Origin: Hydrogenophaga sp. A37
GTDB lineage: Bacteria; Pseudomonadota; Gammaproteobacteria; Burkholderiales; Burkholderiaceae_C
Assembly (NCBI RefSeq): GCF_002001205.1
Contig: NZ_MUNZ01000117.1
Span: 1-64,000, forward strand
Direction of reading: 5' to 3'
Length of the DNA: 64,000 nucleotides
Below are positions 25,737-35,188 of the stretch, piece after piece. The translations under genes were made by a program, and so were the position numbers. Position 1 is the first letter of the stretch, and the number at the start of each line of letters is the position of its first letter. The notes beneath the pieces were generated by a model. The model did no database searches. It was not told the origin of the DNA and saw only the letters and a list, made by a program, of their open reading frames with translations.

Positions 25737-26413
25737 ACCCCCTGCGACGCTGCGCGTCTTCCCCCTCTCCTGCGGGAGGGGGACGCAGCCAGTGGCCCGG
25801 CGAAGCCGGTTCCACGGCTGCCCTGGATGGGGCGCGCGCTTCGGAGAGGCTTCCTTCTTCGCCGCGCCTGGCCGGCGACGGCGTGGTCTGGCTGCTGGTG
25901 CTGGCCGAGCTGCTGACCTTCGGTCTGCTGTTCGTGTCGTTTGCATTCGCGCGCTGGCGCGAGCCCGCCGTGTTTGCGCAGGGCCAGGCCGCGTTGAGCC
26001 TGCACACCGGCGCGCTCAACACCTTGCTGCTGGTGGCGGCCAGCTGGGCGGCCGTGCGTGCGGTGCGGGCTTTTGAATTGGACCGGGGCGATGCCGGTGC
26101 GAACTGGCTGCTGGGCGCGTTGGCCGGCGCCATCGGCTTCCTCATCGTCAAGTCCCACGAGTTTGCGGGCAAGGTGCACGCCGGTTTCGACTGGGCCACC
26201 GATGCCTTCACGCTGCTCTACACCCTGCTCACGGGCTTTCACTTCCTGCATGTGGTGGTGGGTGCCATCGTGTTCGCGCTGCTCTGGCGCAAGGCGCGGG
26301 CCGGTGCCTACGGCCGGGCCAACCACATGGGCCCCGCCTCGGGCGCGGTGTTCTGGCACATGGTGGACCTGCTGTGGATGGTGCTGTTCCCGCTGGTTTA
26401 CGTCATTCGATGA
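25733..26413 (+). CDS. norE: NorE-like heme-copper oxidase subunit III family protein
   Basis: A 226-residue membrane protein with about five hydrophobic segments (from about residue 50), matching COX3/NorE: VWLLVLAELLTFGLLF, FLIVKSHEF and LLTGFHFLHVVVGAIVFA. NorE is an accessory protein of NO reductase, not essential in all hosts. TTG 25733 overlaps the nirN stop (TTGA) and has GAAGG 9 nt upstream, so I accept it. As a result about the first 33 residues are translated from a palindromic repeat; no in-frame ATG lies between it and the first TM. Confidence 0.78.
   Translation: MNPLRRCASSPSPAGGGRSQWPGEAGSTAALDGARASERLPSSPRLAGDGVVWLLVLAELLTFGLLFVSFAFARWREPAVFAQGQAALSLHTGALNTLLLVAASWAAVRAVRAFELDRGDAGANWLLGALAGAIGFLIVKSHEFAGKVHAGFDWATDAFTLLYTLLTGFHFLHVVVGAIVFALLWRKARAGAYGRANHMGPASGAVFWHMVDLLWMVLFPLVYVIR
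25737..25830. repeat. Palindromic repeat forming the norE N-terminus
   Basis: A direct-orientation copy: a GACGC/GCGTC hairpin half, a CCCCCTC-TCCTGC-GGGAGGGGG palindrome (25761-25782) and the core GGCCCGGCGAAGCCGGTTCC (25794-25813), ending in CCCTGGATGGGG (25821-25832). It begins right at the nirN stop. Confidence 0.8.
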
Positions 26414-26424
26414 GGGGGCAGGGC

Positions 26425-26700
26425 ATGCGATTCACAAGGGCAGACACCGTGTTCGCGCTGCTGGCGATCGCCACGCTGGTGAGCTGGTGGCTGGGTGAGG
26501 GCGCGGCCCTCAGTGGCCAGCACCTGGGCACGGCCGCCACCCTGACGGTGCTCGCGCTCGCGGCCTTCAAGGGCGCGCTGATCGCGCTCGACTACATGGA
26601 GCTGCGCACCGCACCCGCGCTGTGGCGGCGCGCGGTGGTGGGCTGGCTGGTGGTGGTGATCGGGCTGGTCCTGCTGGCCAGCCTGCTGCCGCGCGCGTGA
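26425..26700 (+). CDS. norF: NorF-like small membrane protein (COX4/NorF family)
   Basis: A 91-residue protein with three hydrophobic stretches and the COX4/NorF pattern LAAFKGALIALDYMELRTAP near 50-70. It is thought to assist NorCB assembly or function together with NorE. ATG 26425 follows GAGGGGGC; ATG 26410, which overlaps the norE stop as ATGA, is an equally reasonable start and would add 5 residues. It is the last gene of the nirS operon and converges with the NnrS-like gene 4 bp on. Confidence 0.8.
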   Translation: MRFTRADTVFALLAIATLVSWWLGEGAALSGQHLGTAATLTVLALAAFKGALIALDYMELRTAPALWRRAVVGWLVVVIGLVLLASLLPRA

Positions 26701-26704
26701 GCCC

Positions 26705-27805
26705 TCAGTGCCCGCGCCGCACCGCGCGCACCATCACCGCGCCAAACAACACAAAGGCCAGCGCGTGTCCCGCGCCCGCCACCGCCAGCCCGGCAGCCCA
26801 GCCGCCGGGCGCGGCCACGGCCCGCAGCGCCAGGCTCGCCCCCAGCACGCCCAGTGGCAGCAGCGCCCAGCGTGTGGGCTCGGGCCGCCAGCCGGCCAGG
26901 GCCGGCAGCATGATGGGCGCGTGGCCGAACACCATGGCCATCACGAAGCCCAGCCACAGCCCGTGCCAGGCCACGGGCTGCCCGGCGAGCCCGAGGCCGG
27001 CCGCCAGCAGCAGCCAGACGTAGCCCACCGAAAGGCAGATGGCGGTGTGGCCGGCCCAGCCTTTGGCGCGCCACTGCTTGGTGGCCACATCGAAGCGCAG
27101 CAGCCAGAGCGCCAGCGCGCCCAGCGCCAGCCACCACAGCGGCATCGCCACGCCGGTGGCACCGAACGCCGCCAGCGCCACGGCCAGTGCCAACGCAGCC
27201 CAGCCGATCAGGAAGGCCTGCGCGCTCCAGCGCGGCAGCCGCACCAGGCGCGTGAGCTCGCGCCGCTCGCCCGCGATGGTCAGCACCAGGAAAGCGCTCC
27301 AGCCCAGGCGCGCCAGGTCGATGTGACCGAAGGCAAAGCCCAGCGTGCCCGCCAGCAGGGCCACCGCACCCGAGGCCTCCACAGCGAGCGGGAGCGACAT
27401 GGCGCGGCGCCAGCCGGCCCAGGCGTACAGGCCCACCAGGCCGGCGGCCGAAACCGCCCACAACACCTCGGCCGGCCGCCACCAGCCGCCGCCCCAGGCG
27501 AGCAGGCCACCCAAGGCCGCCAGCGCCGGCACCCAGAGCCCACGGCGCAGCGCCACCGCGCGCTCCAGCGCAATCAGGCTGCCAAAGAAGCCGGCCATCA
27601 TCACCGCGCCGTGTGCCGCCACGGCCAGGGCGCCGGTGGGGCCGTGTTCGCCCGCGGGCAGGCTGCCCAGCCGCACCAGGCCGCCGCCGAGCGCGCCCAG
27701 CAGGTTGAGCACGGCGAGCAGGGCCACGGCCGCGACGGCCCAGCGTGGCAAAGGGGGCGGCTCTGCGGGGCGCCGGGCCGCCGATGCGTTCAGCTTCGGG
27801 TTCAC
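26705..27805 (-). CDS. NnrS-like polytopic membrane protein
   Basis: A 366-residue, very hydrophobic protein with about 11 TM segments; ERAVALRR, AGERRELTRLVRLPRW and FGHAPIMLPALAGW resemble loops of NnrS/heme-copper-linked membrane proteins that protect against NO or act near NO reductase. I treat the match as likely, not certain. Start GTG 27805 overlaps the DUF59 stop (GTGA); the frame open to 27853 would run back inside that gene. It sits between two denitrification operons, in line with a nitrosative-stress role. Confidence 0.62.
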   Translation of the reverse strand: MNPKLNASAARRPAEPPPLPRWAVAAVALLAVLNLLGALGGGLVRLGSLPAGEHGPTGALAVAAHGAVMMAGFFGSLIALERAVALRRGLWVPALAALGGLLAWGGGWWRPAEVLWAVSAAGLVGLYAWAGWRRAMSLPLAVEASGAVALLAGTLGFAFGHIDLARLGWSAFLVLTIAGERRELTRLVRLPRWSAQAFLIGWAALALAVALAAFGATGVAMPLWWLALGALALWLLRFDVATKQWRAKGWAGHTAICLSVGYVWLLLAAGLGLAGQPVAWHGLWLGFVMAMVFGHAPIMLPALAGWRPEPTRWALLPLGVLGASLALRAVAAPGGWAAGLAVAGAGHALAFVLFGAVMVRAVRRGH

Positions 27806-28134
27806 CACCCGAAGCGTTCCCGCAACGCGGGGGCCAGGCGTTCGGGCGACCACTCGGTGTCCCAGTCCATCACCGCGTCGGCGGTGAAGCCGGGCGGGCA
27901 GATGCGCTGCAGCGCGGCGATGGCGTCGTCGATCATCACGTCGGCCATGGGGCAGGTGGCGCTGGTGGGGATCAGGGTGGCAAGGATGCGGTCGGCCGTG
28001 ATCTCGACGCGGTGAACCACGCCGAGATCGACCAGGTTCTCGCCCATTTCAGGGTCATCCACCTCGGCCAGCGCGGCCATGGCGGCGGCGTGCAGATCGC
28101 CGGACGGGTGAGCGGGAAGGGCGGTGCTGTTCAT
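27802..28134 (-). CDS. MIP18/DUF59-family metal-sulfur cluster assembly protein
   Basis: A 110-residue DUF59 (PaaD/SufT-like) protein. The typical DDPEMGENLVDLGVV motif (26-40) and the conserved Cys in TSATCPMADVM (about 61) are seen. The family helps Fe-S maturation. Here it is divergent from norC with a Dnr-type site between, and coupled to the NnrS-like gene, suggesting a role in making or repairing Fe-S centres damaged by NO, or in supporting the FeS protein of the nor operon. This role is inferred from context. Confidence 0.82.
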   Translation of the reverse strand: MNSTALPAHPSGDLHAAAMAALAEVDDPEMGENLVDLGVVHRVEITADRILATLIPTSATCPMADVMIDDAIAALQRICPPGFTADAVMDWDTEWSPERLAPALRERFGW

Positions 28135-28200
28135 GTGTTCGGCCTGGTGTGGGGGCGCCTGGCGCCGTTGCAACGAGCTTCCCTGAACAATCTGGGCGCT

Positions 28201-28220
28201 TCCTTGAACTGGTTCAAGGA
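28201..28220. promoter_or_regulatory. Dnr/FNR-type site before norC
   Basis: TTGAACTGGTTCAA (28204-28217), with the dyad extended to TCCTTGAA/TTCAAGGA, is the complement of the 14-base site before nirS. It lies 57 bp before the norC start and about 67 bp before the divergent DUF59 gene, so it may control both. Confidence 0.82.
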
Positions 28221-28274
28221 ACATACCCGAGCAAAAAAGGAGGATACCGCCATCGCCAACCGATGGAGGGTTCC

Positions 28275-30178
<1,904 letters not shown>

Positions 30179-30179
30179 G

Positions 30180-30285
30180 ATGAAACACCCCCGCGCCGCC
30201 TTTGGCGTCACCCCCTCCAGGGGGCGATGCCAGCCGACTGGCAAAGCCAGATCGGCGGCATCCCCGGCTGGACCGATGCAGGCGG
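30180..30285. repeat. Palindromic repeat between norB and norQ
   Basis: A diverged direct copy: CCCCCGCGCCGCC then TTGGCGTCA, a CCCCCTCCAGGGGG palindrome (30211-30224) and a GCCGACTGGCAAAGCCAGATCG core variant (30233-30254). It fills most of the norB-norQ gap. Confidence 0.7.
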
Positions 30286-30312
30286 CGCAGGTGTTGAGAA
30301 CACGCATATGGA

Positions 30313-31140
30313 ATGAGTTTGTCAGTCATGGACCACAGTGAACAGCAGCATCTGATGCAGGTACCGTTCTACGCCGAGCAGGCGGGTGAGGCCACGCTCT
30401 TCGAGCACGCCTTCCGCCAGCGCCTGCCGGTGCTGATCAAAGGCCCCACGGGTTGCGGCAAGACGCGCTTCGTCGAGCACATGGCTTCGCGCCTGGGCCG
30501 ACCGCTGATCACCGTGAGCTGCCACGACGACCTGAGCGCGGCCGACCTGGTAGGGCGCCATTTGATTGGGGCGGAGGGCACCGTGTGGCAGGACGGGCCG
30601 CTGGCCCGCGCCGTGCGCACCGGCGCCATCTGCTACCTCGACGAGGTGGTGGAAGCCCGCAAGGACACCACCGTGGTGCTGCATCCGCTGGCCGACGACC
30701 GGCGCGTGCTGCCCATCGAACGCACCGGCGAACAGCTGGTGGCGCCACCCGGTTTCATGCTGGTCATCAGCTACAACCCGGGCTACCAGAACCTGTTGAA
30801 GAGCCTGAAACCCAGCACCCGCCAGCGCTTCATCGCGCTGAGCTTCGGCTACCCCGAGCCGGCGGTGGAGCGCACCATCATCGAAGCCGAAACCGGCGTG
30901 AACGCCGCGCTGGCCGACCGCCTGGTGCGGCTGGCCACGGCCCTGCGGCGCCTGACCGACCACGACCTCGAAGAGACCGCGAGCACGCGCCTGCTGGTGA
31001 TGGCTGCGCGCCTGGTGGCCAGTGGCCTGCCGCTGCACACGGCCTGCCGGGCGGCCATCGTGGACGCCCTGACCGACGACGCCGAGACCGCGGCCGCACT
31101 CGATGAGGTGGTTCTTGCCGTCATCGGATCGACCGGCTGA
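30313..31140 (+). CDS. norQ: MoxR-type AAA+ ATPase for NO reductase activation
   Basis: A 275-residue CbbQ/NorQ ATPase. Walker A is GPTGCGKTRF (about 44-53), Walker B is ICYLDEV near 115, and the later SYNPGYQNLLKSLKPSTRQRF stretch holds the arginine-finger region. With NorD it is needed to insert or activate the FeB site of NorB. ATG 30313 (MSLSVMDHS) lacks a strong ribosome site; ATG 30328 is an alternative. It lies 134 bp after norB. Confidence 0.93.
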   Translation: MSLSVMDHSEQQHLMQVPFYAEQAGEATLFEHAFRQRLPVLIKGPTGCGKTRFVEHMASRLGRPLITVSCHDDLSAADLVGRHLIGAEGTVWQDGPLARAVRTGAICYLDEVVEARKDTTVVLHPLADDRRVLPIERTGEQLVAPPGFMLVISYNPGYQNLLKSLKPSTRQRFIALSFGYPEPAVERTIIEAETGVNAALADRLVRLATALRRLTDHDLEETASTRLLVMAARLVASGLPLHTACRAAIVDALTDDAETAAALDEVVLAVIGSTG

Positions 31141-31193
31141 CCATTCCTGTTTTGCGGCGGCGGCGCTGCGCTCCCTCCTCTGTTTGTCACACC

Positions 31194-32138
31194 ATGCAAC
31201 GCCGCCGCCTCTTCTTTCAACTCGGCTTTTTCGCGCTGTTCCTGCTGGCGCCCGCGCTGGACCTGCTGCGCTTCGACCTCAATGAAGCCCAGCTCTGGTT
31301 TCTGGGCCAGCGCTGGAGCCTGGGCATCGACGCCTTCAGGGCCGGCGAGATCACCGCCAACGAGGCGGCGATGCGCATTTTTCTGCGCGCCTTCCTTCCC
31401 GCCATCGTGGTGGCCGTGGCCTTTCTGGGCGTGGCCTGGCGCTACGGCCGCCTGTATTGCGGCTGGCTCTGCCCGCACTTCACCCTGGTCGAAACGCTCA
31501 ACACCGCGCTGCACCGCGCCTGCGGCAAGCTCAGCGTCTGGGACAAGCACCGCACCACCCGCGCCGGTGTGGAGCCCTCGGCGCGCTGGTGGCCAGTCTT
31601 TGGTGGGCTGTGCCTTGCCTTCGGCTTCATGTGGGCCATCACGCTGCTCACCTACCTGCTGCCGCCAGCCACGATCTGGGGCAATCTCTTCGCCGGCACG
31701 CTCACGCCCAATCAGGCCCGCTTTCTGGTCATCGGCACCGCCGTGTTCACGGCCGAGTTCGGATTCGCCCGCCACCTGTTCTGCCGCTTCGGCTGCGCGG
31801 TCGGCCTGTTCCAGAGCCTGGCCTGGATGGCGAACCCCAAAGGCATGGTGGTCGCGTTCGACCGCGACCACGCGCGCGACTGCCGCACCTGCACCACGGC
31901 CACCCACCCGCAAGGCTCGGCCTGCGACAACGGCTGCCCGATGCGCCTGCACCCGCGCAACATCAAACGCATGATGTTTTCGTGTGTGCAGTGCGGCCAG
32001 TGCCTGGACTCGTGTGAAGAAACCCAGAGCGCGCAAGCGCGCGCGCCGCTGCTGCAGTGGAAGGTCGGCGCGGACGCGGTGCGCGAAACCCTGCGACAGC
32101 GCAAGGCCGAACTCGCGCAACAGAAAGAGAGCACCTGA
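31194..32138 (+). CDS. Membrane-bound polyferredoxin-like 4Fe-4S protein in the nor operon
   Basis: A 314-residue NapH/CcoG/NosR-like protein. About four or five TM segments (6-25, 61-80, 130-155, 175-195), two membrane-side CxxxCP/CxxxC motifs (CGWLCP, CRFGC), then a soluble part with CRTCTT...CDNGCP (about 230-255) and CVQCGQCLDSC (about 269-279), enough for two 4Fe-4S clusters. It sits between norQ and norD, with norD starting in its stop (TGATG). It may deliver electrons for NorB maturation or reduction; that role is inferred. Start ATG 31194 is chosen over upstream frame extension since the TM begins at once. Confidence 0.85.
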   Translation: MQRRRLFFQLGFFALFLLAPALDLLRFDLNEAQLWFLGQRWSLGIDAFRAGEITANEAAMRIFLRAFLPAIVVAVAFLGVAWRYGRLYCGWLCPHFTLVETLNTALHRACGKLSVWDKHRTTRAGVEPSARWWPVFGGLCLAFGFMWAITLLTYLLPPATIWGNLFAGTLTPNQARFLVIGTAVFTAEFGFARHLFCRFGCAVGLFQSLAWMANPKGMVVAFDRDHARDCRTCTTATHPQGSACDNGCPMRLHPRNIKRMMFSCVQCGQCLDSCEETQSAQARAPLLQWKVGADAVRETLRQRKAELAQQKEST

Positions 32139-34051
32139 TGGAAGAGTGGGTCGGCCAGCAATGGCACCGTTTCATCCACCGCGCGGCGAGCCGCCAGCAC
32201 GCGCACGCCGCCGTGCACCTGCCCGATGTGCAGCGCGCCGTCGGCATGCTGTTTCGTGCCGCAGGGGGTGCCCATGGCGTGCGCCTGGCGCCCGCCACCG
32301 ACAGCCGCAGCGGCGGCCCGCGCGACTGGCTGCAGCGCATCGCGGGCAGTGGCACGCACGCGGCCACCGGCCGGCTGGAGACCGAGGCGCTGTCGCTGCC
32401 GTCGACCGTGGCCGTGTTCGATGACGTGGCGCTGAATCGCGCGCTCTACCTCTGGCTGGCGGCGCAGGGCGCCTGCATCGAGGCCACCGGCGACTGGCTG
32501 GGCGACAACGTGCGCGCCAGCGCGCAGGTGCTGCGGACCTTCCCCGGCCTGGTGGCGCGCCATCAAGATCTGCTCGCCGCCCAGCTCGCGCTGCGGCCGG
32601 ATCCGGCGCGTCTCAAGGGTGCGGCGGCCGAAGCCGAACGCAGCGTGCAGCAGGCGCTGCGCGGTGTGGCGCCCGCCACGCGCAGCGGTCTGCAACCGCA
32701 GGACGTGGCACCGGTCTGGCTCTGGCTCGACGCTGGTGGCGAGCCCGCGGCGGCGGTGGCCCGGCCCGATGGCGAGCAAGCGACGGGCGATGCCCGCAAA
32801 CCCGCTGTTCAGGACGCGCGCCGCCGCCGCGCCCAGACCGTGAGCGATGAGCGCGACAAGGCGCCGCTCATGATGTTTTTCCGCGCCGAGTCCATCCTGT
32901 CCTGGGGCGAGTTCGTCAAGGTCAACCGCGCCAGCGACGACGATCCCGACGACAACGCCGCTGGTGTGGCCAACGACATGGATGTGCTGGCGGTCGCTCC
33001 CGACGGGCAGAGCACCGCCGCGCGGGTGAAGTTCGACCTGGACCTGCCCAGCGCCGCCGCCGACGACCGGCCGCTCGGCCCCGGCATCCGCCTGCCCGAG
33101 TGGGATTTCCGGCGCAACGCGCTGCTGCCCGAGCACTGCGCCCTGCAGACCCTGGTGGCCACACCCGCCGAGTCCTATGTGCCGCCCACGGCCTTGCGCA
33201 CCACGGCGCGGCGCGTGCGCCGCCGGCTGGAAATCCTGCGGGCGGGCACCGGCCGGCAGCGCGCGCAACCCGAAGGCGACGAGATCGACCTCGACGCCTG
33301 GGTGCGCCACCGCGTCGACGCGGCCGGTGCGCCGCACAGCGAATCGCCGGCCGTGTTCACCCGGCGCGTGCGCACCGAGCGCAGCCTGGCCACGCTGCTG
33401 CTGGCCGACCTCTCCCTCTCAACAGACGCACACGTGTGGACCCCCAGCCGCGATGCGGCGGCCCCCCGAGGGGGCATGCCCCGGCCTTGGGGCGGTCCGG
33501 CGCCCGTGGCTGCCACGCAGACGGCGCGTGTGATCGACGTGATCCGCGAAGCGCTCTACGTGTTTGGCGAAGCGCTCAGCGCCAGCGGCGATCCGTTCGA
33601 GATGCTGGGCTTTTCGTCGGTGCGGCGGCAGAACGTGCGCATCCAGCATCTGAAAGGTTTTGACGAACCGTGGAACGCAGCGGCGCGAGACCGCGTGGGC
33701 GCCATCAAGCCCGGCTACTACACGCGCATGGGTGCGGCGATCCGCCTGGCCACGCAGCGCCTGGGCGAGCGACCGGAGCGGCAGCGCCTGATGCTGATCC
33801 TGACCGACGGCAAGCCCAACGACCTCGACGTGTACGAAGGCCGCTACGGCCTGGAAGACACGCGCCACGCGGTGCAGGCCGCGCGCGAGGCCGGGTTGAT
33901 TCCGTTCTGCATCACCATCGACGAAGCGGCCCACGACTACCTGCCCATGCTGTTCGGCCAGCAGGGCTATGCGCTGGTGCACCGGCCGCAGGATTTGGTG
34001 GACCGGCTGACGGGGGTTTACACACGTTTCATGCGCCAGGCGGCCCACTGA
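32138..34051 (+). CDS. norD: NO reductase activation protein NorD (VWA), with a repeat-derived insert at the MIDAS
   Basis: A 637-residue cytoplasmic protein with a C-terminal von Willebrand A domain. The MIDAS motif is DLSLST (about 424-429) and the later LTDGKPND (about 554) gives another metal ligand. It pairs with NorQ to activate NorB. Directly after the MIDAS (from residue 434) about 28 Pro/Gly/Ala-rich residues come from a palindromic repeat; typical NorD goes from the MIDAS straight to ARVIDVIREALYVFGEAL. The rest is normal length. It starts in the stop of the FeS gene. Confidence 0.92.
   Translation: MEEWVGQQWHRFIHRAASRQHAHAAVHLPDVQRAVGMLFRAAGGAHGVRLAPATDSRSGGPRDWLQRIAGSGTHAATGRLETEALSLPSTVAVFDDVALNRALYLWLAAQGACIEATGDWLGDNVRASAQVLRTFPGLVARHQDLLAAQLALRPDPARLKGAAAEAERSVQQALRGVAPATRSGLQPQDVAPVWLWLDAGGEPAAAVARPDGEQATGDARKPAVQDARRRRAQTVSDERDKAPLMMFFRAESILSWGEFVKVNRASDDDPDDNAAGVANDMDVLAVAPDGQSTAARVKFDLDLPSAAADDRPLGPGIRLPEWDFRRNALLPEHCALQTLVATPAESYVPPTALRTTARRVRRRLEILRAGTGRQRAQPEGDEIDLDAWVRHRVDAAGAPHSESPAVFTRRVRTERSLATLLLADLSLSTDAHVWTPSRDAAAPRGGMPRPWGGPAPVAATQTARVIDVIREALYVFGEALSASGDPFEMLGFSSVRRQNVRIQHLKGFDEPWNAAARDRVGAIKPGYYTRMGAAIRLATQRLGERPERQRLMLILTDGKPNDLDVYEGRYGLEDTRHAVQAAREAGLIPFCITIDEAAHDYLPMLFGQQGYALVHRPQDLVDRLTGVYTRFMRQAAH
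33437..33520. repeat. Palindromic repeat copy inside norD, in frame
   Basis: Word GGCCCCCCGAGGGGGC (33460-33475) forms the palindrome, followed by CCTTGGGGCGG (33485-33495), the complement of the GGCCGCCCCAAG-type word in nirN. Inserted right after the VWA metal site with frame kept. Confidence 0.72.
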
Positions 34052-34054
34052 GAC

Positions 34055-34072
34055 CGCTTTGCTTTCAAAGCG
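34055..34072 (+). terminator. Short hairpin after norD
   Basis: CGCTTTG-CTTT-CAAAGCG is a perfect 7-bp stem with a 4-nt loop, starting 4 bp after the norD stop. No U-tract follows, so it is at best a weak terminator or a processing site between norD and the regulator gene. Confidence 0.4.
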
Positions 34073-34234
34073 ATAACGGCGTTGCTCAGCCTTGCCGTGC
34101 TGCAGCACTGTCTGCGGCATCGCGCCTTGCTCTCACTTTGAATGCAAACCGGTCTGAAAGCCACGCCAAGCGGGTACAGTGCGAGGCCGCTCTCCCCCAA
34201 CATCCCGACCTTGCGTGTCCCGCGCGCCCCGGCC

Positions 34235-34942
34235 ATGGACCTTGCCCAGTTCGACTTGCCCCGTTACCTCTCCATGTTGCCGCTGTTTCAGGAAATGAAA
34301 CCGCCCGAGCTGCAACGCCTGGGCCAGGGCAGCCGCCTGCGCCAGTTGGCGCGTGGTGACGAGGTGTTCCACATCGGCGAGCAGTGCAACGAGTTCCACG
34401 TCACGGTTTCCGGTCAGATCAAGCTGTTCGCTATTTCACCGGCCGGGCAGGAAAAGATCATCGAAATCGTCGGGCCGGGCAACAGTTTCGCCGAGGCACT
34501 GATGTTCACCGACAAGCCCTACTTCATCAACGCGCAGGCGTTGACCGACACGCTGCTGCTCAGCGTGTCCAAGCAGAGCGTGTTGCAGGAGATCGAAACC
34601 GATCCGCGCTTTTGCATGCGCATGCTCGCGGGCCTGTCGCGGCGCCTGCACGGCCTGGTGAACGACGTGCAGGCCTACGCGCTGCACAGCGGTGTGGAAC
34701 GCGTCATCGGCTACCTCATGCGCGACCTGCCCGATGGCGGCAAGGGCGGCGCGGAGGACGAGCTCGCGCAACGCGTGACCCTGCCGGTGAGCAAGGCGGC
34801 CATCGCCTCGCGCCTGTCGATGACGCCCGAGTATTTCTCGCGGGTCCTGCACGAGCTGGAGGCCAAGGGCCTGATCGTGATCGACAAGCGCGACATCCAC
34901 ATCCCGGACCCGCAGCGGCTGACTGGATACCCGTTGAGGTAG
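34235..34942 (+). CDS. dnr: Crp/Fnr-family regulator of denitrification (Dnr/NnrR type)
   Basis: A 235-residue transcription factor. An N-terminal cyclic-nucleotide-binding-like beta-barrel (about 20-125) with no Cys cluster as in FNR, a long dimer helix, and a C-terminal HTH (PVSKAAIASRLSMTPEYFSRVLHEL, about 184-208). The E..SR in the recognition helix matches FNR-like proteins that read TTGA half-sites, as found before nirS and norC. Dnr/Nnr proteins sense NO through heme. I chose ATG 34235 (MDLAQFDLPRYL); an earlier in-frame ATG at 34142 would add 31 residues of low-complexity type. No good ribosome site is seen at either. Confidence 0.88.
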   Translation: MDLAQFDLPRYLSMLPLFQEMKPPELQRLGQGSRLRQLARGDEVFHIGEQCNEFHVTVSGQIKLFAISPAGQEKIIEIVGPGNSFAEALMFTDKPYFINAQALTDTLLLSVSKQSVLQEIETDPRFCMRMLAGLSRRLHGLVNDVQAYALHSGVERVIGYLMRDLPDGGKGGAEDELAQRVTLPVSKAAIASRLSMTPEYFSRVLHELEAKGLIVIDKRDIHIPDPQRLTGYPLR

Positions 34943-34945
34943 GCA

Positions 34946-35110
34946 TCCCCCGCGCCGCTTCGCGTGCCTTGCAGGCCGCGCCACCGTCGGAGCCGGTGTC
35001 ACTTCGGGCTGTCCAAGTCTGCGCAGGCAGACTCGGAGCCGCTGCCCTCAGCCCCCCAGGGGGCGATGCGAGTGGCCCGGCGAAGCCGGCTCCACCGCAT
35101 CCTGAGCGAA
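34946..35110. repeat. Palindromic repeat, long form, between dnr and tsaD
   Basis: Split copy: CCCCCGCGCCGCTTCGCG at 34948-34965, an intervening stretch of about 80 bp, then GCCCCCCAGGGGGC (35051-35064) and the core GGCCCGGCGAAGCCGGCTCC (35074-35093) followed by CACCGCATCCTGAGCGAATG. The tail after the core also occurs, inverted, at about 60360-60395, showing the element is longer than the core. Confidence 0.72.
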
Positions 35111-35188
35111 TGCACACGCGCCTGGAAGGCGCTTGCACACTTTGCGCCGAGGCCGGTCCTGTGAGATCGACCACTTAAACTCCCCGCC

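Noticed and set aside
34142-34234. 31-residue N-terminal extension of the Dnr-type regulator
   Set aside because: It is not like the family N-terminus and has no better ribosome site; MDLAQFDLPRYL at 34235 fits the fold start.
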